Shown: in pieces, positions 12,101 to 20,760 of the stretch
How positions within the stretch are numbered: the first letter of the stretch is position 1
Layout of the letters: every line of letters begins with the position of its first letter
NCBI GenBank assembly: GCA_905147135.1
Contig: LR990058.1
Span: 11,259,349 to 11,323,348, forward strand
DNA from: Blastobasis lacticolella
Lineage: Eukaryota; Arthropoda; Insecta; Lepidoptera; Blastobasidae
Reading direction: 5' to 3'
Length of the DNA: 64,000 nucleotides
The notes under the pieces: model-generated
Told to the model about the DNA's origin: nothing
Databases searched by the model: none
What the model saw: the letters and a program-made list of their open reading frames with translations, nothing else
Position numbers and translations under genes: made by a program

Positions 12101-15100
12101 TGACCGAAGAAGGTCGTATGTGCAAGCGTTCCCATGTATCGTGACTGCAGAAAGCCGTGTATGTGCAAACTCCGTCCAGGATGGGTCGATGAGCGTACGC
12201 TCAGGGGCTTTGGAGGGAATTAGAAGGGCTTCAATCGCAAAGTTGATTGCCGCTTGAGACACTCATCACTAATGAGGATAAGCATTCCCGTGTATCGTGC
12301 GTGACTGCAAAATGTCGTATTCGTAGCTCTGTCCGGACTCACTGGACGTACGCTTATATGCCTCGGACGGACTTAGACGCACCAACCTCGCTCGTAAAAG
12401 CTGCAGGGCTTGCCTTTTTTGAAATGCTCATGAGAAGCCTATTATGTATGTTCTGATTCTGATTACATGAGATCTAGCAAATACAAAGCTGGGAAAGTAA
12501 GCCCTTGCCACCGAAATTGCTCCTGTTGAGATAAATTCTCATAGATAAAATATCTCTTACACAATGCCTGCAATTCCTGACTTACTATATTATCGTAATA
12601 TACAAGTACTTGCTTGAAATAGAAATTCGAGGAAGGTACTTACACTAAGGTCTAAGCGAACTAAGGTCACCGACATAGCCCGAAGGATTGCCAAGCTTAA
12701 ATGGCAATGGGCAGGGCACATAGCTCGAAAAGCAGATGACCAATGGGGCAGGAAAGCTATCGAATAGCCACCACATACCGGAAGCCGCAGCGTGGGTAGC
12801 TCCCACTAGGTGGACCGACGACCTGGTACAGATCGCAGCTACCAACTGGATGCAGAAGGTACAAGACTGCCCTTTGTGGAGATATCTGGGGGAGGCCTAC
12901 GCTAGCAGTGGGCGTCTTCCAGCTGATATAATGATGATGACGATGACTTGAAACACTAACACTACTGCGTTTTACAGGCTATTTTCTATGGTAACAGGTT
13001 ATATCGCTACTGTCAACTGCGACAGAAGGCGCGCCGCCTTCCACGGTGGCTTGCATCGAGCGCGCTGTGGACATGCTCAGGACTTCCGAGCTATATTTGC
13101 CTCAGATGAGGGAAGACCCCAAGATGAGGGTCGAGGATCCCATCGCCACCGATCTGATTGGAGCACTGCTATCGGTAAGTTAATTGCTGTTAAGTGATAA
13201 TGCTAGAGAAATGTATTCCCTTCAAATTTTTAATCATCCCGCCAGAAAAGGGCAGAAAAAGTATTTACAATATAGGTACCGTGACCAGGATTAGTACAAG
13301 TATTTTACAATTAGGTTCCATGACCAGGATTGTACGAATAACATTATATTTATTGTTTAATCACCAAAACAAATCACGCAGCCATCCTGGATTATTTGCG
13401 TATATTTCTTTGGACTTTAACAAAGCAGTACTTAAAGTAAGTAAGGTAATGAGTACAACTAAATGTCAATCGACAATAACTACCAATATATAATAATAAT
13501 AATAAAACGAATGTAGATGTTGTAAATATTATCTAATGTAGGTAGGGCATTAATATAATAACAATTAAGCATCAGTATTTTGGTGTAGCTAATCTATGTA
13601 ACTATAACATTTATTTAATTTCATTTATTTTTAATATTACTTTTGTTTCTGTTCTATTTATTTTTATAATTTCCTCGTTGTAGATGGGTTCCTGTAATAC
13701 AGCATTTGATCTTACCCTTTAACCCCAGTATTTATTACTATGTATGTAAAATGTACTAACATGTATTTATTTTTTTATGATCCCGTTCGATCCGGCTAGA
13801 GGGACCAAGCGAACACAAACATGTTCTTTATGGTAGGAGGTTTGGTATTATCTCGATCTATCTCTGTTTCCGATCGTTCTGTCCAGCCTTCTTAGCGGCC
13901 TAGACTAGTCTAGAACAGCAGCTTGCCTAGATCTAGACCAAGCTTTCACATTAGGTGATTTATATTGTTACGATAGACTAACAATTCAAAATGGAATTTG
14001 GTTCTTCGTTAGTGCTTTTTAGATTACTACTTCTCTTTAGTTTGTTTTCCTAAACTTTGGTACTTACTAAATTCTTTTCTCTAACATTTTCGTCAGTTTT
14101 GTTTGATCTAAACCGTCTTGATCGTTTCATATGCATATCTGTTCGCAGCTTGATATTTTCGATGATTAAACTACCATCAAACAGCACTATACCGACACAG
14201 TCAACATTATGATGTCAAGACATTTATAACCAGGCCAACAAAGCAACTTATTCTTCAAAATTAATATATTCAAAAACGCACCATCTTTAAATCATCGATA
14301 CATCTATCTTTGTGTTCCACTATTCATTTTAGCACGCAAACATACGAAAAGCAGTTATAGCACTTTAAATAATTCACTGAAACTACAAAGTTACTACTAT
14401 TCATTTCGGCACGCAAACATACGAAAAACAATTATAGCACGGTAAATAATTCACTAAACGTACAAAATTACTACTAATCAGTTTGGCACGCAAACATACG
14501 AAAAACAATTACTTCACAGTAAATATTTTATTGAAACTACAAAGTTACTACTATTCATTTTGACAATTTAAATTGAATTAGTAAATAATTCACTGAAACT
14601 ACGAAACTACACAGTAATACTTGTACAACATGGCCACCTTAGCTAATGGCGTTATATGTAATGTTTATCTTTTGGTGTTTCCAGCAAGGGCCTTCAAACG
14701 TGCTCTCGTCGCGAAGAAGCAGCAACGACTCCACCGTCGTCAGGTCGCAGACGAACAGGACAAACATTAAGCATAAGGTACCTACCTGGAGTAAATAGAC
14801 TTTCATTGTTATTTACTATACTTTCATCGCACATATATTAGTATTCTAACCGTGGTAATAAACCCGATAACATTGGCGATGAATGAACATGTGTGACCAC
14901 CACTCTCTCAAGAAGATAGCGATAATCTACTACACTACACTGTATTATCTTTCCAGACGTAACGTAATGTTTTTACAAAAAAACTAAACAGACTTAAGAA
15001 ATACTTAAAGTGTTACTAGTAGTAAGTATTAATAGGTACTTGAATACCTACTTGATAAAGAAATTTAAAACCCCCTTTGGGTTAAAAGGGGCCTACCCAA

Positions 15101-18100
15101 TATAGGTACGTATTTAAAAAAAATAAAGCATATCATCCTTTTTCACAATTTCTCTTCAAACACAACAACTTAGCCTACTCGTTCTCCAACACTAACCACC
15201 ATACTCTCCACCACCAGACAACGGGCCAGCTCCGTGAGCTGCTAGACACAGCGATGAGCTGGGACTTCGAGATCTTCCGTCTAGAGGATCTGACGAGAGG
15301 CAGGCCATTAGCCCACCTGGGTCTGGCCATCATGGGCGGACGCTTCGACGTGTGCGCTACCCTCGAGTGTGACGAACGCACTCTGCTGCACTGGCTCACA
15401 GTGGTGGAGACCAACTACCACGCGGTCAACACATACCACAACTCCACGCACGCGGCTGATGTACTTCAGGTCAGTTTGGGGGTTGTTTGGCTTTGGTTTA
15501 CCGTGAATACCAGGTTCAATATCAATTTTAGTATCTATAAAAATTAAAGTTGTTTTACCATGGTTAATATTTAAGTTTCCTGAAAATCAGATTAGGAGAT
15601 AATTGAGTGTCCTGCAGTCCTGCATTTTCCGTTCTTTTTATTTTCTACAAACTAAATCCTGAAACGCTTCAATCTTATGTTGTGGATCTTCCAGCTATCC
15701 GCACGAGCCGCTTTAGTTCAACCTTTATAATGCGGTACGGCTAAGAAATGGAACGCGTTGCCTGAGAATGTGTTCCCTGATCATTATTATCTAGACACCT
15801 TCAAGGCTAGAGTGAAAGGGCTATTCCTAGACAGGCATGCCACATCATCGGCCGCATTGTCACTTACCACCAGGTGAGATGGTGAAATGCCTGGCTAGCA
15901 TAAATATTAAAATAAAGTGTATGAATCGTAGATGTGCGCGACAGTTACTGCAGCTGAATATCTGTTGGTTTGTCACTGAGTAGTAGGCAGCAGACAAAGT
16001 CCTCAGAGCATCAACGCACCGTACGGTTCTGCATTTTTGTTACCTACACGTAACACCTATAATAAGTTCACGAATCATAGATGCTACCAACGTATAATAA
16101 AAAATAATCTTCCTTCCCTTAATTGATCTTAATGTCCCGGTTGTGCTCTCGAGAGCCTGGGGTCCGGCTTGACCATGATTCAGGTTTTGGAACATCAGGT
16201 AATTGCAACTACCATCTGACCTCTGTGACCCTGCTACCAGGACAACCTGACTAGATTGGATCATGGTTACACATTCCGTCGCCTGAATGTTCAGGTGTCA
16301 TTACAAATTTTTCCCTCACCGTAAGAGCATCAGTATTCAACTAATGTACATAACTCAGAAAATACTCATTGGTACATGGCGGCAGTGGGATTCGAGCCAG
16401 GTACTTCTCGCTAACGAATCGGATACCTTAACCACTAGGCACCCGACGCTACATAGATCATCATCATCATATCAGCCGAAAGACGCCCACTGCTGGGCAT
16501 AGGCCTCACCCAGAGAGACAAAGGCCGGTCTTGTGCCTTCCGCATCCAGCTGGTACTTGCGATCTTTACCAGACTCCAGAGACATTACGTACGAACTATT
16601 AAAACACCATTTACATATACAACACACAAATCTCTCCCCCCACCACCAGGCGGTGGCCTACTTCCTGGAGAAGGAGCGTCTGAAGTCCGTCCTGGAGCCG
16701 CTAGAAGCTGTCGCAGCCCTCATCGCGGCTGCCGCCCACGACATCGACCACCCGGGGGTGTCGTCAGTGTTCCTCTGCAACGCGCGGCATTCGCTCGCAG
16801 TGCTGTATAACGATATCAGCGTGCTGGAGTCGCACCATGCGGCGTTGACGTTCAAGCTTACGCTTAGTGAGTATCAGTATTTATAATGTACCTACATGCA
16901 TAGTGCATACACATACACAATGCCGACGATGGCGGTCAAATGCCTAGATATCTTAAATATAGAAATAAAAAAACACAGAGAGAGTAGGTAAAACTACGAA
17001 GCCAACATTATTTACCGCACTAGCACTGCGCCAGATACAGGCTACGGCCACAAAGTTATATTATATAGCCGGTATTATTTAGGTATCGCAAACATCTGTA
17101 CTCACAACTGTGAGTACCACAGAGTGTATGTACCTATCACAGTGTGATCCTAATACACGTCACGATCAGCTCAACACTCAAATAGTCCGTGAGTACTCTC
17201 GTCAAGATCGATATCTCGCAAAGCCAAAATTGTTGAGACTGGAATGAGAACGCTCTGCTTTCAGTTCCTTACATTAAGGTTATAATCCATTTCACCCCTT
17301 TTGCTCCACAATTATAGACAACACTCGAATTTCAGTCCCTTGATAATCCATTTCACACCTTCCACAATTCCAGACGACGACCGCGCGAACATATTCAAGA
17401 ACCTGGACCGGGACACGTACAAGACGATGCGGCACCACGTGATCGACATGATCCTCGCCACGGAGATGACGAAGCACTTCGAGCATCTCGCCAAGTTCGT
17501 CAACGTCTTCTACGCGAAGGGCAGTGGCAGCAAGGAGGATGGAATGCAGACTGACGTGAGTGATCTTGTCATTCTCACACACATTATTATTTTTTTATTT
17601 TTTCATTATTAAGGAAATAACTTTATTAGCGCTACGCGACTATTGACTCTATATAGGTACTCTCGACATAGGGTCCAAATTCATTTTATATTACGTATAG
17701 TACGGTGGACAGATTGGTAGAACAAAGTTATGAAAGCTTGCACCAATAATAAGGAGCAAGTAGCCAATATTCCTGGTCGTACCCACTCGGAACGTACCCA
17801 TTGGGTACGTCTGGGAAAAAAATTCCGAGTATAAAGTAGGTAGAATAATGTTAATAAGGACGAGTTAGGAAGTGGACAAGTTAGGAATATGGGCGTGTTA
17901 GGAAGTGAACAAGCTAGGAACATGGACGAGTTAAGAAATAGAAATTGTGGAATTGTAGATTGGTTAGGAGGTGGACAAGCTCGGAAAGTGGACAACTATA
18001 GTGGTGATGTTTCTGTCTTGAGCCACTGATAGAGCTCTTCTGTCTACGTGGACTGCCGTAGGTAACGATAATGAGGCATCACCTCTGGCGTTGGATTTTT

Positions 18101-20134
18101 CGAGCCGCCCAACGGGCCTCTGACGCGGTCTTCGAAACTCTCGGCTTTGCCATATAACTGCCATGTTCGGCTAACGTGTGAGTAATATGGATTTCTCGTA
18201 GTCATTTTCGACCATTCTCCAAACCATTACTTCCACCATCGTGGTGAGAGAGGATAAGACGTAGAATCAACAAGCGGTATCATCATCATCATCATCATCC
18301 GAACGGTTGGTCCCGGCTTCTGCCAGGGTCCGCTACCGACTCATTCCGACTTCCGACTCACTCAGTCCGATTTCCAGCTCTTCCCTAACGGGTTGTGCGG
18401 GTCAGTTGGCAGTCGCCACACGTAAAAGCCAAACACCGCATTAATTGAAAGAATCGACAAGATGTACAAAGCTTATTGATTCGCTCCATGTATTAAACGG
18501 TTGATAGGTAGAGTTTCTCTCCATACACTCTATTAGCTATATTGTTGTTATCTGTGTGACGCTTTTAAATTCTAAGCGCATCCGAATAACTATATGCTTC
18601 TTGATGATGTCCCCAGGAACCCCTAGCCCTAGACATGACGGCGTTGTCTTCACCGGAGAACGTGGTGCTGGTGAAGCGCATGATGATCAAGTGCGCGGAC
18701 GTGTCCAACGCCTCGCGACCTCAGAAGTTCGCCTTTGAATGGGCCAGAAGGTAATTTATCTTTGAATTTCTCTGAAAGTTCATACTGAAAATGACATTCT
18801 TTGCCTTGTTTTGTGAAACTGACACGTTACAATGTCAACGTGATTTGAAGACAGCACCCCAAAAATCATTGAGAAAAATACTACGCAATTATGTTTCGAA
18901 GACGCCAGCCTCAAATACCGATTTTGACACTGGACTATACATAAGTTCGTTTTGGAAAGTGTTTTTTTATGTTCTTAGGTACTTAAAGGCAGTATATACC
19001 CACTGTATAATAGCATATGAAACACTTAATGAAGATGGTCGATAGCGTTGCCAGTCGATTAGTCTGTCAGTTATGCCACGCGCGTTGTCCGCGTTGACGA
19101 CCTATTTCTGTCACGACGTCCTTTTGTCATACACCGTGCGAATAGGAGTCGCCGACTATAATATGAGTCGGTCTTACCCCAAAGGACCGTCAATAGATGT
19201 CTCCTCATACATAGACACTCACCCTCTTATCCCGGACACCTGTACGAGATGTATGAATATAGAGGTGTGTCAGGATCGTAGTTTGTGGCACTCTATATGT
19301 CAGGATCGTAGTCTCAGTGATTGTAGATGTCTGAGAGAACAAAAATAAGTAGGTGCTGAATATCGGAACAATGCCCATATAAAAAATAAGCAGGGAGTAA
19401 CGTTTCTTCTTACCTCCAGGTCTTCACTTACCACCAGGTGAGATGGCAGTCGAAATACTGGCAAGTCTAACTTAAAAAAAAAACGCATACCTTCCCAGGA
19501 TCGCGGAGGAGTACTTCCTGCAAACGGACGAGGAGAAGGCGAAGGACCTGCCCGTCGTGATGCCGATGTTCGACCGCGCCTCCTGCTCCATTCCGAGATC
19601 GCAGATCGGCTTCATCGACTACATCATTATCGACATGATGGAGGCTTGGGCGGGTGAGTTGAGGAGTCAGGAGGAAGTAGGAGATGCTTTCTAAGACCGA
19701 CTCGCGGTTAAATAATTCACATTTTCAGAAATAGAGAAAACCGTAGTATAATAAAAGTACCTACCTACCTATATTTTTCATGTTATTACTGTAGATAGGC
19801 ACTGACAGGTGGGCCACCTGATGGAAAGTGGTCACCGCCGATTAAGTACATCACCAACGCCAGGGGCATCACCAATGCGCGTTCGGGTCTTCTACCTCCA
19901 GTGACTTGCAGAACGGAGGTTGTCTGCCGTATTACATAAAGAGAGTTACCTTTACGTCTAACCTAACCCTCCTTTCCAGCGTTCATCGACATGCCGGAGC
20001 TGGTGAACCACGCGCGGCTGAACCACCAGCGCTGGAAGGAGCTGGACGAGGCCGGCGTCACCACCATCGCCGACGTGCGCCGCGCGCAGCGACAGCCCGC
20101 CATACAGCCCGCACAGCCCACCGCTGAGGAATAG
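6096..20134 (+). CDS. Pde8: PDE8-family cAMP phosphodiesterase, 12 exons, 5' partial
   Basis: Hydrolyses cAMP to 5'-AMP; family members are high-affinity and IBMX-insensitive. Exons: 6096-6153, 8264-8431, 11260-11462, 11885-12074, 12998-13174, 14685-14777, 15218-15469, 16650-16866, 17374-17555, 18617-18750, 19499-19653, 19980-20134. All have AG/GT borders and phases that join without a frameshift, giving about 660 residues. Order of domains: end of a receiver-like domain ([11 protein letters not shown]), PAS, linker with the PKA-type site RRGS, then catalytic domain. Visible catalytic motifs are [40 protein letters not shown] and the purine-binding glutamine in SQIGFIDY. The linker segment EAPITK also matches PDE8. 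The N-terminal exons are missing and I could not find them in 1-6095. It is convergent with the CERT gene. Family assignment is from motifs recalled from known PDE8 proteins; no search was run. Confidence 0.95.
6263..7122 (+). mobile_element. Miniature LTR retroelement (TRIM-like) in a Pde8 intron
   Basis: The 5' LTR (6263-6533) and 3' LTR (6870-7122) both start TGTGGCGACATCTATCGCTC and end GCCA. The 336-base interior starts aaagtggtgaccccgacgtg (primer-site-like) and ends with a purine-rich ccggggggag tract just before the 3' LTR. It is flanked by the 6-base duplication aacgtt (6257-6262 and 7123-7128). The interior has no long reading frame, so it cannot encode its own proteins. The 3' LTR lacks about 18 bases present in the 5' LTR. 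Confidence 0.85.
7137..7295. mobile_element. MITE-like inverted-repeat element
   Basis: Arms of about 40 bases: cctattttagaaccgctcgg ... gaacaattttaaatt, mirrored at 7253-7295 with a small gap. It lies 8 bases beyond the LTR element's target duplication. No coding capacity. Confidence 0.7.
7691..7833 (+). repeat. G-rich GGGTA-type minisatellite
   Basis: Irregular repeats of gggta, gggtagggta and ggagtgggta across about 140 bases, with many closely spaced G3 runs on the + strand. It lies in the intron before Pde8 exon b. Confidence 0.75.
8264..8431 (+). CDS. Pde8: Pde8 exon b: alanine-rich linker into PAS
   Basis: Acceptor cttcacag, donor GTGAGT, 56 codons, phase 0 at both ends. It corresponds to the receiver-PAS linker; the end ([14 protein letters not shown]) aligns with the start of the PAS domain. 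The middle is unusually rich in alanine and arginine and in GCG/GCC codons, probably a helical linker that has drifted in composition. Confidence 0.88.
9140..9310 (-). mobile_element. Family B SINE, 3' portion
   Basis: Shares tgtcccggttgtgctctc, accatgatccaggat and ctgctaccaggggaacctga with the other family B copies. Confidence 0.6.
9920..10210. repeat. Fold-back pair of a dispersed repeat (family E)
   Basis: The left arm (cacagcccatagcaggcaat, ccactgcaggac, ccataatctcca) is the reverse complement of the right arm (ggcgataacctcccctttcg, tcctgcagtggactg). Single-orientation copies lie at 25225-25430 and 27885-28260, and a - strand copy at 55250-55480. Confidence 0.7.
10882..11200 (-). mobile_element. 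Family B SINE, diverged body
   Basis: Contains ggctcggggtccaccttgac, caggtaattacagtggagcg and tcatcacgatgtttttcc, all family B landmarks. It ends about 60 bases before Pde8 exon c. Confidence 0.5.
11260..11462 (+). CDS. Pde8: Pde8 exon c: PAS domain
   Basis: Acceptor ttccag, donor GTATGT, 67 codons plus two bases. It starts [17 protein letters not shown], the PAS helix (NPAFE-MGY in vertebrate PDE8). In vertebrates this domain binds regulators such as I-kappa-B; whether this holds here is unknown. The later part ([18 protein letters not shown]) fits the central PAS strands. Confidence 0.88.
11885..12074 (+). CDS. Pde8: Pde8 exon d: PAS end and PKA-site linker
   Basis: Acceptor tttcag, donor GTGAGG. 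It completes a split arginine codon and ends in phase 0 at EAPITK. It holds the last PAS strand ([10 protein letters not shown]) and the linker [20 protein letters not shown] is a canonical PKA target matching the phosphorylated serine region of vertebrate PDE8A. Two decayed partial copies of this exon follow in the intron. Confidence 0.9.
12075..12440 (+). pseudogene. Two decayed copies of Pde8 exon d
   Basis: Copy 2 (about 12165-12300) and copy 3 (about 12325-12420) repeat the 3' half of exon d (11970-12074) and the following intron. Shared landmarks are the stretch encoding SLDVRS, the aagttg block, and the intronic gtgtatcgtg. Copy 2 has lost the GT of the donor (aaggtgagg became aatgagg), and both have frame changes. 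They look like tandem duplications that decayed. A nested repeat of about 45 bp lies at 12090-12175. Confidence 0.75.
12640..12950 (+). mobile_element. LINE reverse-transcriptase 3' end with (ATG)n tail
   Basis: Reads [35 protein letters not shown], then, after frame breaks, [17 protein letters not shown] and QWASSS-like sequence, ending in ataatgatgatgacgatgac. This is the endonuclease/reverse-transcriptase class common in Lepidoptera. It lies in the intron just before Pde8 exon e. Confidence 0.8.
12998..13174 (+). CDS. Pde8: Pde8 exon e: regulatory linker
   Basis: 59 codons, phase 0 at both ends, donor GTAAGT. The reading frame is [15 protein letters not shown]...[17 protein letters not shown], matching the PDE8 segment before the catalytic domain. 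Two AGs lie 20 bases apart (12977 and 12997). Only the second keeps the frame, so the start is set at 12998. A LINE tail ends about 50 bases upstream. Confidence 0.92.
14320..14625. repeat. 77-bp tandem repeat before Pde8 exon f
   Basis: The motif cacgcaaacatacgaaaa occurs at 14333, 14410 and 14487, exactly 77 bases apart, with a fourth decayed unit to about 14620. The unit also contains ttactactattcatt. Confidence 0.85.
14685..14777 (+). CDS. Pde8: Pde8 exon f: serine-rich linker
   Basis: 31 codons, phase 0 at both ends: [19 protein letters not shown] and onwards. Acceptor tttccag; the donor GTACCT is weak, and no better in-frame donor is seen. RRSSNDS is a second possible basophilic-kinase target. 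A 77-bp tandem repeat ends about 65 bases upstream. Confidence 0.82.
15218..15469 (+). CDS. Pde8: Pde8 exon g: start of catalytic domain
   Basis: 84 codons, phase 0 at both ends, acceptor ccaccag, donor GTCAGT. It contains [18 protein letters not shown] and [19 protein letters not shown]. The HNxxHA motif carries the proton-donor histidine and the start of the class I PDE signature. Confidence 0.95.
15731..15900 (+). mobile_element. LINE ORF2 C-terminal fragment with 3' tail
   Basis: Reads [20 protein letters not shown], then [18 protein letters not shown] and a TGA in accaccaggtgagatgg. W-N-x-LP-x-x-VFP is a common non-LTR end motif. It lies in the intron after Pde8 exon g. Confidence 0.7.
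16130..16450 (-). mobile_element. tRNA-headed SINE (family B), nearly full length
   Basis: Read on the - strand, a Ser/Leu-tRNA-like head (gtgcctagtggttaaggtat, then gctcgaatccc) is followed by a 250-base body shared with other copies (catggttacacattc, ctaccatctgacctc, cagggtcaca). It lies in the intron before Pde8 exon h. Confidence 0.65.
16457..16600 (-). mobile_element. LINE 3' end, (ATG)n-tailed, - strand
   Basis: Plus-strand atcatcatcatatcagccga, gcccactgctgggcataggc and ccgcatccagctggtacttg are the reverse complement of the LINE end at 12800-12950. Confidence 0.75.
16650..16866 (+). CDS. Pde8: Pde8 exon h: metal-binding core
   Basis: Acceptor caccag, donor GTGAGT, 72 codons plus one base. 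It begins [12 protein letters not shown] and holds AHDIDHPG (metal-binding His-Asp) and [11 protein letters not shown]. All expected metal ligands in this segment are intact. Confidence 0.95.
17374..17555 (+). CDS. Pde8: Pde8 exon i: catalytic domain middle
   Basis: Two bases complete an asparagine codon, followed by 60 codons: [19 protein letters not shown], then [20 protein letters not shown]. Acceptor ttccag, donor GTGAGT. The exon's tail ([14 protein letters not shown]) is a variable loop in the family. Confidence 0.94.
17850..17990 (+). repeat. Short degenerate tandem repeat
   Basis: Variants of gttaggaagtggacaa recur seven or so times at irregular 18-22-base spacing. It lies in the intron between Pde8 exons i and j. 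Confidence 0.6.
18617..18750 (+). CDS. Pde8: Pde8 exon j: metal-ligand Asp exon
   Basis: Acceptor ccccag, donor GTAATT, 44 codons plus two bases. It contains [18 protein letters not shown], whose aspartate is a conserved metal ligand, and ends in FEWARR across the splice. Confidence 0.94.
19422..19483 (+). mobile_element. Short LINE 3' tail ending in A10 at a Pde8 acceptor
   Basis: Matches the tail at 15860-15910 (cacttaccaccaggtgagat) and ends in ten A residues at 19474-19483. It lies between a strong pyrimidine tract with AG (19401-19419) and the working acceptor of Pde8 exon k. Confidence 0.65.
19499..19653 (+). CDS. Pde8: Pde8 exon k: invariant-glutamine exon
   Basis: It encodes [13 protein letters not shown], then [21 protein letters not shown] with the purine-clamp glutamine, ending at MMEAWA. 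Donor GTGAGT. The acceptor (cttcccag) is only 15 bases past a poly(A)-ended retroposon tail at 19422-19483. Confidence 0.94.
19980..20134 (+). CDS. Pde8: Pde8 terminal coding exon
   Basis: Acceptor ctttccag. It encodes [21 protein letters not shown], the last helix of the catalytic domain, then a Gln/Pro/Ala tail ending PTAEE and a TAG at 20132-20134. The proline-rich tail is not conserved with vertebrate PDE8. Degenerate copies of its DNA recur downstream. Confidence 0.93.
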
Positions 20135-20760
20135 CCTAACGGCTAGAGGGCACTACCATGTACAGCCTTCCGACAGAAGGAACTACAGCAGGCTGTAACT
20201 ACAGCTTTCTTGCTGCAGGAACTACAGCAACTTCCAAGCCAAAGAGGATCTAGGCTTACAGACACGGCTAGAGGACAGAACACCATGCTTTCAGCCGACC
20301 ATAGAGCTTTCTATGTCTACGGTAGAGGACCAGGCTAGAAGGCAACCCCCCACACAAACCGGCACCTTTCATCCTCATCGCCGAGGACCGTCATAGCTAC
20401 AATTGACAAATATTTCCCGCAACAATATATGCGGTCCTACCAGAATAGTAAACCAGCTGCAGACACGGCTAGAGGACAGCACACGATACTTTCCGCCGAC
20501 TATAGTCTTCCATATTCACCGGCGAGGACGGGGATATAGGGCAGCTCACCATACACACCGGCACCACTGACCATATAGCCTTCCAACCTCACCACTGAGG
20601 ACAGACATAGCTAGTATTGAGGAATATTTTCAGCCCGCGGTACTGATCAGAAGAGTAGGCCAGCAGCAGACACGGCTACAGGTCAGTCTACCAGACCCAA
20701 CGTTGACCATACAGCCTAAAGACGGTAGCCTGTAATGAAGCCACATCCACAATTGAAGAA
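20135..20760 (+). repeat. About 200-bp degenerate tandem repeat after the Pde8 stop
   Basis: The motif gacacggcta recurs at 20261, 20462 and 20669 (spacing 201 and 207), with a first related copy (ggctagaggg) at 20141. Blocks between them resemble the coding tail around the stop (accgctgaggaatag), for example accactgaggacagacatag. The repeat was therefore probably seeded by the end of the last exon. Confidence 0.7.

Noticed and set aside
12247..12456. Frames over the decayed Pde8 exon copies
   Set aside because: Not in the Pde8 frame; explained by exon duplication remnants.
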